Program-made: the position numbers and the translations under genes
NCBI GenBank assembly: GCA_947062645.1
Contig: CAMSQT010000027.1
Location: forward strand, 1 to 10,326
Length of the DNA stretch: 10,326 nucleotides
Origin: an uncultured Clostridium sp.
Lineage (GTDB): Bacteria > Bacillota > Clostridia > TANB77 > CAG-508
Direction: 5' to 3'
Notes under the pieces: model-generated
Database searches by the model: none
What the model was told of the DNA's origin: nothing
What the model saw: only the letters and a program-made list of their open reading frames with translations
Shown: positions 1 through 7,758 of the stretch, one piece after another
Layout: every line of letters starts with the position of its first letter
Numbering within the stretch: the first letter of the stretch is position 1

Positions 1-3000
1 ATAAATCAAGCTAAAAAAACAGGAACCATAAATATTATGCATCAAAAAACAATTTTACCAGAATATAAACAAAGAAACGAAGTAAAAGAGTTAGAGGAAC
101 TAATAACAACAGGAACATTCAAACAAACAAATCAAATAGAAGAAAAAGTAAAACAAGCAAAAACAATATTAAAAGAAACAGTAACAAAAGCAGAAACAAA
201 AATAAATAACAGCCAACTAGTGGCAGGAAAAACAAATGCAAATGTAGAAATAAAAACCACATTACTTACTAACAAAGAAAATTATGATTTATACAAAAAC
301 CCTAGCATAGAAGTAGAATTTCCAGAAAAGGTACAAAAAGTAGATATTAAAAATGTAAGTTTACTATATGGAGAGGGGTTAGCAAAAGAAAAAGAAGAAA
401 CATATGAAAACGAAGAAGGAAGAAAAGTAGTAAGAATTCAATTAGCAGGAGAGCAAGCTAAATATACAAAAACGGATTTAGTAAAAGGTGCAAATGTTAT
501 TTTAAATTGTGATATTACAGTAGATGCTATGGAGAAAAATGAAAAACAAGAAGTACAAGTAAAATACACCAATAATCAAGATAATGTACAATACGAAAAT
601 GACGGAATTTGCAAAGAAGAAATAAATTATATTGTAACAGAAGAAACGAAACTACAAATGAAAAATGACGAAATTATGAAGGCAAATGAAGCTGAGCAAG
701 CAGGAGCACCAATTACTGTAACAAAAACAATTGCAGTAGGAGATGGTAATGATATTTATGAAGGACAAGTGCAAAAATATACCATTAAAATTAAAAATAA
801 TACTAACCAAGAAATTAATGGAATTACAGTAAGAGATGAAATACCAGAAGAATTAGTGTATGTAGATGCGATTTTCAGAAATGGATTTGAAAATGAATAC
901 AAGAACAACGAAACTAAAACTAGTTACGAAATTTATATTCATGAAGAAGAAAAGCAGGAAGAGGGAGAAATACAAAAAAATGATCCACAAGAAACACAAA
1001 AATTAGAACCCTATGGAGAAATCCAAGTTTTCTATTTTGTAAGAGTAAAAAAATCACAACAAAATATAGGAAGGCAGATAGGAACAAAAGCACAAGTAAT
1101 AATAGACGGAAACAGTAAGATTTATGAAACAAACGAAGTAAAAAATACAATTCAGGAAAGTAAAGTACAAGCTGATATGATAACTTATGTGGATGCAAGA
1201 TATGAATATGGAAAAGGAAGTACCGTTAAATATAAAATTGTCATCAAAAATATTTCAAACGAAGAATTGACAGGAGTAAAAGCGATTAATCAAATTCCAA
1301 AGGGAGTTAGTTATAAAGTTGCAGGAGATATGATTTATGACGAAGAGAGTAAAAGTTATATTATCAATGAAACAGATACTAAGAAAGATGCAAACTACAA
1401 TGAAAGTAGCAAAGTAGTAACATGGGAAATAGGAAACCTAAATGTAGGAGAAGAAAAAGCAATTTATATATCTATTAAACTAGAAGGAACAGAAGCAGAT
1501 ATTCAAACAATAGCTAATAAAGTAAGTATACAAGCAGATAATATGGATCCAATAACATCTAATACAGAAGAAGTAAAACAAGCAGCGACTGCAAAATGTA
1601 CAATAACCAAACAAACCAATTTAACAGATAAATATGTATATGAAAGAGAAAATTTTGAATATATTCTAACAATAGCTAATACAGGTAAAGCAAAAATAAC
1701 AGCAGATCTTATCGACGAATTGCCAGAAGGGTTAATATTAGATAAAGTCATATCTAAAATAGGAAATGAACCAGAAGAAGAAATTATAACAGGTGGAATC
1801 AATATAAGATTTAACTTAGAAGTAGGAGAAGTTATGCAAGTGAGACTTCTAGTAAAAGCAGATAACTTACCAAAAGGAAAAGAAGAATTAGAAATAAGGA
1901 ACAAAGCAGTAGTAAAAGATGAGATTGAAATTAATGAAACATCAAATGAAGTAACAACAATTATTAGAAAAAATCCAAATTCTACAGACGAAGAAGAATA
2001 TCCAGACGACGAAAATAAACCTGGAGGAGAAGACCAAAGTAATAATTATAGTGTAACTGGAACAGCATGGATTGATGAAAATAAAAATGGTGAAAAGGAC
2101 AATACAGAAAAAGTATTAGCAGGAGTACCTGTAAAATTATATGATATTAACGGGAACAACATAACAAGTTCCATAACAGGAAATGATGGCAATTATAGTT
2201 TAACAGGTATAACGGAAGGAAATTATTTAGTAGTTTTTGAATATGACAATAGAAGATATACTTTAACAGAATATCAAAAATCAGGTGTAACAGAGGAGAA
2301 AAATTCTAATGTGACAATAGGAGAAATAGCAGGAAAAACAGTAGCTATTACTGATGAAATAAAAATAACAAAACGTAATATTGAAAACATTAATATGGGA
2401 GTAATTGAAAGCCAAAAATTTGATTTACGATTAGACAAATATATTAGCAAAATAATAGTTCAAAATTTAACAGGAACAAAGGAATATAGCTACAATAATG
2501 CTAACTTTGCAAAAATTGAGGTAGATAGAAAGACTGTAAACAATACAACGGTAACTATTCATTATAAAATTAGCGTAACGAATGAAGGTGATACACCAGG
2601 ATATGCAGAAGAAATAATAGATTATCTTCCAGAAGGCATACAAGTAAATCCAAGATTAAATAAGGACTGGGAAGAAGAAAATGGAAAATTAATTAGTACA
2701 AGCCTAGGAGAAGAAATCATAAACCCAGGAGAAACCAGAACAATAGATTTAATTGTAAGCAAACAATTAACAGAGGACAATTTAGGAACTGTAGTAAATA
2801 CGGCAGAAATAGAAAAAGATTATAATGAAAACTTAATAGGAGATATTGACTCTACACCAGGAAATAAAAAAGCAGGAGAAGATGATATGGCAACAGCAAG
2901 TGTTATTATAGGACTTAATACAGGTAGAATTATCTTATCTATATCATTAATCTTAATAACTATTATAATATTAGCAACAGGAACGTATTTAATCAAGAAA

Positions 3001-3018
3001 AAAATAATAAAAGCATAG
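1..3018 (+). CDS. Large DUF11/SdrD-like cell-surface protein, 5'-truncated by window edge
   Basis: This is the C-terminal part of a large extracellular protein, probably a wall- or membrane-attached stalk or adhesin. The frame is open from base 1. The first ATG (37) has no ribosome binding site and no signal peptide follows, so the real start lies upstream. Visible domains: an N-terminal region of unknown fold; DUF11-like beta-sandwich repeats at about 712-1130, 1171-1580 and 1594-1970, each with the 'Y.I.IKN...' strand and a 'D.IPE/LPEGL' turn; an acidic linker (1972-2042); an SdrD-B-like domain (2043-2400, 'GTAWIDENKNGEKD' start and 'G.DGNYSLTGI' end); a last DUF11-like unit (2401-2900) with 'GEDDMATA'; and one hydrophobic segment (about 2926-2994) followed by Lys residues. 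No LPXTG-type motif is seen, so it may be membrane-anchored. It lies 16 bases before the next surface-protein gene, suggesting one operon. No in-frame CGG codon was found. Architecture is secure; ligand and function are unknown. Confidence 0.85.
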   Translation: MNQAKKTGTINIMHQKTILPEYKQRNEVKELEELITTGTFKQTNQIEEKVKQAKTILKETVTKAETKINNSQLVAGKTNANVEIKTTLLTNKENYDLYKNPSIEVEFPEKVQKVDIKNVSLLYGEGLAKEKEETYENEEGRKVVRIQLAGEQAKYTKTDLVKGANVILNCDITVDAMEKNEKQEVQVKYTNNQDNVQYENDGICKEEINYIVTEETKLQMKNDEIMKANEAEQAGAPITVTKTIAVGDGNDIYEGQVQKYTIKIKNNTNQEINGITVRDEIPEELVYVDAIFRNGFENEYKNNETKTSYEIYIHEEEKQEEGEIQKNDPQETQKLEPYGEIQVFYFVRVKKSQQNIGRQIGTKAQVIIDGNSKIYETNEVKNTIQESKVQADMITYVDARYEYGKGSTVKYKIVIKNISNEELTGVKAINQIPKGVSYKVAGDMIYDEESKSYIINETDTKKDANYNESSKVVTWEIGNLNVGEEKAIYISIKLEGTEADIQTIANKVSIQADNMDPITSNTEEVKQAATAKCTITKQTNLTDKYVYERENFEYILTIANTGKAKITADLIDELPEGLILDKVISKIGNEPEEEIITGGINIRFNLEVGEVMQVRLLVKADNLPKGKEELEIRNKAVVKDEIEINETSNEVTTIIRKNPNSTDEEEYPDDENKPGGEDQSNNYSVTGTAWIDENKNGEKDNTEKVLAGVPVKLYDINGNNITSSITGNDGNYSLTGITEGNYLVVFEYDNRRYTLTEYQKSGVTEEKNSNVTIGEIAGKTVAITDEIKITKRNIENINMGVIESQKFDLRLDKYISKIIVQNLTGTKEYSYNNANFAKIEVDRKTVNNTTVTIHYKISVTNEGDTPGYAEEIIDYLPEGIQVNPRLNKDWEEENGKLISTSLGEEIINPGETRTIDLIVSKQLTEDNLGTVVNTAEIEKDYNENLIGDIDSTPGNKKAGEDDMATASVIIGLNTGRIILSISLILITIIILATGTYLIKKKIIKA

Positions 3019-3020
3019 AA

Positions 3021-3029
3021 AGAAGGTGA
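3021..3029 (+). promoter_or_regulatory. Ribosome binding site fixing the start at ATG 3035
   Basis: A purine-rich AGAAGG lies at 3021-3026, eight bases before ATG 3035. An upstream in-frame GTG at 3026 overlaps this site and is therefore an unlikely start. ATG 3044 is a weaker alternative. Confidence 0.6.
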
Positions 3030-3034
3030 AAGGA

Positions 3035-6000
3035 ATGAGAAGAATGAATGAAATAAGTAAAAAAGTAGGCAGTATCATATTTTTTCTATGTGTTAGTTTA
3101 TGCTTGTTACAGAATACATCTAGAGCAGCAAAAGCAGCAAAATGGGCAAATGATGAAATTGATTACAAAAGAAATACTTTCGCCTCATACTATAATTGGA
3201 AAACAAGAAAAACAGATGAAGGAAAACATCTTATCTTGGAAAGGGAAAATGGCGAGAATACAAGATTGATTTTAAACTTTCAAGAAAAAGAGAATCGAAA
3301 ATTTAGTAAAGACCCACTTTTAGATAGAACGCAAGGACTATATTGTTTACAACATAGAACAGAAGACCTAAGTAAACCAAAGCATAAAATAAGAAAAAAT
3401 ATAAGAGTAACAGAACAAACAAAAACGTATAACATAGACCTTAACAGTAATGCAGAAGCAAAAGACTGTAAAACAGCGGCACAAATAGCTTATATTCTTT
3501 CCGATACAACAAAAACAGTAGGAAAAAAAGCAAGAGGAGATCATGGGGCACAAGGTGCATTATGGTTATCTTCAAAAGAATATTACGAAGCTTTTGTAAG
3601 TGATGATATAGATGATGGTTTCTGGTCAGATATAAAAGATGGTGATGGAAATGAAGGCGATTGGGCAAAGAGAGAAGTTGCAAAAAAGAAGTATAACGAA
3701 GCACAAGCCTATAGTAGTATGAGTATTAAAAATACGACATTTACAACCAGTAGTTATTCAACTTGGAAAAGTTATGGGAACGACTATATTATAGGACCAT
3801 TTAGAGTAACTTATACAGATTTTCAAAAAGAAGGAATAAAATTTGCAGGACAATATAAGAGTACATTTAATGGATCTACTTTAAAGTTTTGTGATGTAAA
3901 TGGAAATGATGTAACAGTAAAAGACAATACACCATTCTATATTCGTGTGCCAAAAAGTTCAGCTAGTACAGGTGGAAATTTTAAATTTAATGCCAGAAGA
4001 TTAAATGTAATAGCAGAATGGTGGGACATAAAATATGCAACTAATGCACAAGACCATTTATATTTAGGATATGCATATCGTCAGTATATTACACAAGGAG
4101 CAGAAGTTAATGTAGCTCCACCAAGTTTACAAATAATAAAAACAGACGCAGGCACAGCAAGACCAATACAAGGAATGGAATTTAAAATAAAAAATGCAAG
4201 TGGCTATTACCTAACATCAATGCCATCCAATGGATTAGCTGTATTTGGTTCAACCAATGCCTCTCAAGCCATGACTTTTACAACTGATGCGAGAGGACAA
4301 ATAAATATACCAAGAATCGAAACAGGAACTTATACCATCATAGAAACAGGAGTAGGAAACAACTCGCAATATGAAGCAGCAGGGGAAATGAAAACAGTAA
4401 CAATAAATAAAGCAGGAGTTACACCAGTTCCACTAACCAACAAAAAAGCCTTCATAAACTTATCAGGCTATGTATGGGAAGATATACACTATGAACCTTC
4501 AAAAGAAGGAGAATCAAATGGCTTATATCAAGGAAATAACAATGATAATAAAGATAAATTACTAGAAAATGTAACCGTAAAATTAATGAAAAATAGTGGC
4601 ACAAGCAAAACACAAGAAAGTTTTAAAGACAGCAAAGGAAATCTAATAAGAGAAATAAAAACAGATAAAAACGGAAAATACAAACTATATGGAATAAGAA
4701 TAGACGATCTAGATAAGCTTTCTATTGAATTTACCTACAATGGAATGAGTTACACAAACGTAAAACCACAAACATCAAAGCCAAACGGAAGCAAAGCAAC
4801 AGAAACAGTAAAAGGAAATAGTAGAAACGAATACAACGAAAGATATACAAACATTGTACCAGGAGGAGCAACCAATAGTAAGGGAAGCAAAACAACCAAC
4901 TTAAACTATCACACAAAAGACTATGAAAGTACTATGAATTATGGTAAAAATTCAGTATATGGATACCAAGGACAAGAATTTCCAATCAATGGAACTGACA
5001 CCAATTTCCTAATACAAGCAACAACACAAGGAACCTATGACCTAAGAGGAGGAGAAACAGTAGACCAAATAAGAGCCTCAGGAAAAGAAGAAATTCCTAA
5101 CATCAATTTAGGATTATGGGAAAGAATACAACCGCAATTAAATATATCAAAAGACATTAATAGTGCAAAAGTAAGTATCAATGGAGCAGAACATATTTAT
5201 CAATATGGTGATCAGACCAATAATAGTGACAGAATGAAAAAAATATATGAAGCAATAAAGAACCAAACAGGTAATACTTATACAAGTCCTTATGAAGTAC
5301 CACCAAAAGTAAAATTTGAAACACCATATGCAAACATGTCATACGAAAGAGCCTTATACCCATCAGACGTTTACTATGAAGCACCTAAGAATCAAGAAGA
5401 TAAAAACCTAAGAGTAAAAGTCATTTACCAAATAGGTGTCTTGAATCAAGCATCTGGACTAAAAACAATTGTAAACGAAATAGATGACTATTATGACAGT
5501 AAATACATAAAAGCAGAAGGAGCAAATAAAACAAAAATAAAAGTAGGAAGAAAAATAGATGCTAAAACAGGAGAAGTATCCCAAGAAGGAAATGACAAAA
5601 TAGAATACGAATTACAGCCATTAAATAATGCTGACTATTATAAGATTCATATCAAAAATATTAACTTAGAAGCAGGGAAGTCGAAACGACCAGAAGAGGG
5701 AACTTACATCTATATACAACTAGAAATAGAAAAAGACCAAATCAAGCAAATTGTAACAGAAAATGAGGACGACAATAAGAACGTAAAACTAGACAACATA
5801 GCAGAAATTGCATCCTACTCCGTAAAAGATAAAAACAATGCTATTTATGCAGGAATTGACAAAAAATCAGCACCAGGAAATGTGAACCTAACTAACCAAA
5901 AAACCTATGAAGCAGATACCGATAAAGCCCCAGGACTAAAATTAGTTTTAGGAGAAGAAAGAAAAACGTCAGGAAAAGTATTTATAGACAAAGTAAAGGA

Positions 6001-7522
6001 AGATAACAAATTTAATCCAAATGGAGTAAATCACGCACAAGTTCGTCAAGGAAACGGTTCTTATGATAATGGTGAAGTAGGAATAGAAGGTGTAACAGTA
6101 GAACTGGTATATCCAAACAAAACAGAAGCAAAAACCTACCAAAAAGATAAAAACGAATGGAGACATGTAAAAGCAACAACAAATGACCAAGGAGAATTTA
6201 GCATAGAAGGATTCATACCAGACCAATATATTCTAAAATACACCTGGGGAGGACAAGAATACTATGTGGATTCAAATCAGAAAGAAAAAATAAGAGTGCA
6301 AGACTACAAAGGAACTATATATAACGAACCAAACAGAGAGAAAGAGAAAGGTTTGGAATGGTATAAATTAGAAAATCGTTATAGTGATGCTAAAGACAAC
6401 TATGAAACAAGAACTAGTATTGACAAACAAAGTAGCATGATAACAAACAGCAACAAAGAAGTAATTAAAAAGTATGAAGAAAACAGCCAGATAAAAGTAG
6501 AGAAAGACAATGTAATAAAGACTGAGAAATTAATTAGAACAATGGATTCTTATACACCAGAATTCAGAGTCAACTTAGAATATGAACTAAATCCAACAAA
6601 TGGAGGAAAAGAACATACAAACCATTTAGAAAATATGGACTTTGGAATTGTAGAAAGAGCCAAACAACAACTAGAGTTAAACAAAAACATCACTAGAACA
6701 AAAGTAATCTTATCTAATGGAAATCTACTAATCGATGCTAAAATAGATGATGGAGAGTTAAAAGATGTAAAATATGCAACCTATATGCCAAGAGCATCAA
6801 ATGAAGGACAACTAAAATTAGAAGTAGACAACGAAATCTTACAAAATGCAGTACTAGAAATAGAATATGAACTAAAAGTAAGAAACACAAGTGAATTAGA
6901 TTATAACAACGAGGAATTTTATTGGTATGGAGAAGGTTATGGAGAGAATGAGAATAATTTAGTAGAATTAAATGCTAACACAGTAATTGACTATTTAGAT
7001 AACAATTTATCCAATAATCAGCAAACTGAAAATTCAGGAACAGAATGGAAGACTTATACAACAGAAGAAAAGAAGGAGCTAACAAAGACAGGAAATGAGA
7101 CATTAAATGGTTTACTGGCAGAAAACTTAAAAGCAGTAGTAAGCAAAATAAATACAATCATGGAAACCAAAACATTAGGAAAAAAATTGAAGCCGAAAGG
7201 AGATTTACAAGAAACTAGTGTGAAATTAAAAGCTTACAAGATGTTACCAAGTGTATTAAAAGAAGAAGACACAAACTTTGGAAACGATGCTGAAATAATA
7301 AAGGTTACAAAAACAGGAGGATCTACCCTAACAACGACACCAGGAAGCTATAATCTGAGCGAGGCACCAAAAGAAGTAGACGAAGCAACAGCAGAAACAG
7401 TAACCATTGTACCACCAACAGGATTAGACATAAATGTAATAGCATACACATTACTTGCAATTAGTTCATTAGGAATCTTAACAGCAGGAATTATACTAAT
7501 CAGAAAATTAGTATTAAAATAA
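3035..7522 (+). CDS. Sortase-anchored giant surface protein with candidate thioester domain
   Basis: A protein of about 1495 residues, exported and probably linked to peptidoglycan or a pilus by sortase. An N-terminal signal peptide (basic RRMNEISKK, then a hydrophobic run ending near NTSRA) is followed by a region resembling thioester domains (TQXA family): 'YCLQH' with Cys104, 'AAQIAYIL', and 'AQGALW' with Gln173, the pair that would form the internal Cys-Gln bond. Next come a SpaA/prealbumin-like domain (from about residue 363, nt 4123), an SdrD-B-like domain ('LSGYVWED', about residue 475), a long repeat unit starting 'QLNISKDI' (nt about 5130), a second SdrD-B-like domain ('SGKVFIDK', nt 5969, ending 'DQGEFSIEGF'), and another repeat unit ('LELNKNI', nt about 6670). 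The C-terminus is VPPTG (7409-7423), a hydrophobic stretch and 'IRKLVLK', a full sortase signal. It follows the preceding surface gene by 16 bases and ends at a strong terminator. Adhesion is inferred; no ligand can be read from the sequence. Confidence 0.85.
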   Translation: MRRMNEISKKVGSIIFFLCVSLCLLQNTSRAAKAAKWANDEIDYKRNTFASYYNWKTRKTDEGKHLILERENGENTRLILNFQEKENRKFSKDPLLDRTQGLYCLQHRTEDLSKPKHKIRKNIRVTEQTKTYNIDLNSNAEAKDCKTAAQIAYILSDTTKTVGKKARGDHGAQGALWLSSKEYYEAFVSDDIDDGFWSDIKDGDGNEGDWAKREVAKKKYNEAQAYSSMSIKNTTFTTSSYSTWKSYGNDYIIGPFRVTYTDFQKEGIKFAGQYKSTFNGSTLKFCDVNGNDVTVKDNTPFYIRVPKSSASTGGNFKFNARRLNVIAEWWDIKYATNAQDHLYLGYAYRQYITQGAEVNVAPPSLQIIKTDAGTARPIQGMEFKIKNASGYYLTSMPSNGLAVFGSTNASQAMTFTTDARGQINIPRIETGTYTIIETGVGNNSQYEAAGEMKTVTINKAGVTPVPLTNKKAFINLSGYVWEDIHYEPSKEGESNGLYQGNNNDNKDKLLENVTVKLMKNSGTSKTQESFKDSKGNLIREIKTDKNGKYKLYGIRIDDLDKLSIEFTYNGMSYTNVKPQTSKPNGSKATETVKGNSRNEYNERYTNIVPGGATNSKGSKTTNLNYHTKDYESTMNYGKNSVYGYQGQEFPINGTDTNFLIQATTQGTYDLRGGETVDQIRASGKEEIPNINLGLWERIQPQLNISKDINSAKVSINGAEHIYQYGDQTNNSDRMKKIYEAIKNQTGNTYTSPYEVPPKVKFETPYANMSYERALYPSDVYYEAPKNQEDKNLRVKVIYQIGVLNQASGLKTIVNEIDDYYDSKYIKAEGANKTKIKVGRKIDAKTGEVSQEGNDKIEYELQPLNNADYYKIHIKNINLEAGKSKRPEEGTYIYIQLEIEKDQIKQIVTENEDDNKNVKLDNIAEIASYSVKDKNNAIYAGIDKKSAPGNVNLTNQKTYEADTDKAPGLKLVLGEERKTSGKVFIDKVKEDNKFNPNGVNHAQVRQGNGSYDNGEVGIEGVTVELVYPNKTEAKTYQKDKNEWRHVKATTNDQGEFSIEGFIPDQYILKYTWGGQEYYVDSNQKEKIRVQDYKGTIYNEPNREKEKGLEWYKLENRYSDAKDNYETRTSIDKQSSMITNSNKEVIKKYEENSQIKVEKDNVIKTEKLIRTMDSYTPEFRVNLEYELNPTNGGKEHTNHLENMDFGIVERAKQQLELNKNITRTKVILSNGNLLIDAKIDDGELKDVKYATYMPRASNEGQLKLEVDNEILQNAVLEIEYELKVRNTSELDYNNEEFYWYGEGYGENENNLVELNANTVIDYLDNNLSNNQQTENSGTEWKTYTTEEKKELTKTGNETLNGLLAENLKAVVSKINTIMETKTLGKKLKPKGDLQETSVKLKAYKMLPSVLKEEDTNFGNDAEIIKVTKTGGSTLTTTPGSYNLSEAPKEVDEATAETVTIVPPTGLDINVIAYTLLAISSLGILTAGIILIRKLVLK
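7409..7519 (+). other. C-terminal sortase sorting signal (VPPTG type)
   Basis: VPPTG is followed by about 24 mainly hydrophobic residues and the basic tail IRKLVLK. VPPTG is a known variant of LPXTG, used for example by streptococcal pilus-type proteins with dedicated sortases. No sortase gene is present in the window. Confidence 0.7.
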
Positions 7523-7595
7523 GAAAGAAGCGATGTTTTTTGGGACGAGGTCAAAAAACATCGCTTTCTTTCTCATTTTTATTGCTTTTTTTTAC
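7523..7595 (+). terminator. Rho-independent terminator of the surface-protein operon
   Basis: The arms 7523-7542 and 7552-7572 pair almost fully (core GCGATGTTTTTTG with CAAAAAACATCGC, one bulged T at 7567) around a nine-base loop. T-rich sequence follows (ATTTTTATTGC, then eight or more T). It begins immediately after the TAA at 7520-7522, separating the surface operon from spoIIE. Confidence 0.9.
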
Positions 7596-7672
7596 AATCT
7601 GTAATAAAATAAAAAGCAGAAAAACAAAAAATAAAAAGAAAAATAAAAAAATAAAAAATAAAATGTCAAAAA

Positions 7673-7699
7673 CTTTTTTAAGGTAGCTCCCTAAAAAAG
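7673..7699 (+). repeat. Short inverted repeat in the spoIIE leader
   Basis: CTTTTTTAAGG (7673-7683) pairs with CCCTAAAAAAG (7689-7699) with one mismatch around the loop TAGCT. It sits 59 bases before the spoIIE start. The A-rich flank would form a U-tract only on the minus strand, so it could be a minus-strand terminator, a regulator binding site or a leader hairpin. No function is assigned. Confidence 0.5.
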
Positions 7700-7745
7700 A
7701 CAAAAACCACGAAGGACAAGTAGTAAAATAAGCCTATAAAAAAGA

Positions 7746-7750
7746 AGAGG
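7746..7750 (+). promoter_or_regulatory. Ribosome binding site fixing the spoIIE start at ATG 7759
   Basis: AGAGG at 7746-7750 is eight bases before ATG 7759. The in-frame GTG at 7750 overlaps this site and is rejected as start. Confidence 0.65.
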
Positions 7751-7758
7751 TGGTAAGG

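Larger units (their letters stand above)
7596..7758 (+). promoter_or_regulatory. A-rich leader of spoIIE, promoter not resolved
   Basis: The leader contains a long A-rich stretch (about 7605-7665) built of AAAATAAAA units. TGTCAAA at 7664-7670 is one mismatch from the Spo0A box TGTCGAA, which would suit spoIIE because B. subtilis spoIIE is Spo0A~P-activated; in such A-rich DNA this may be chance. TATAAA at 7735-7740 is -10-like but lies too close to the ribosome binding site to be convincing. No clear -35/-10 pair was found. Confidence 0.3.

Noticed and set aside
3026..3034. GTG start at 3026 for the second surface protein, and likewise GTG 7750 for spoIIE
   Set aside because: Both GTGs lie inside the purine-rich ribosome binding sites of better-placed ATG starts (3035 and 7759).
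7735..7740. TATAAA as the -10 box of a spoIIE promoter
   Set aside because: Transcription would start within the ribosome binding site region, and no -35 element lies about 17 bases upstream.
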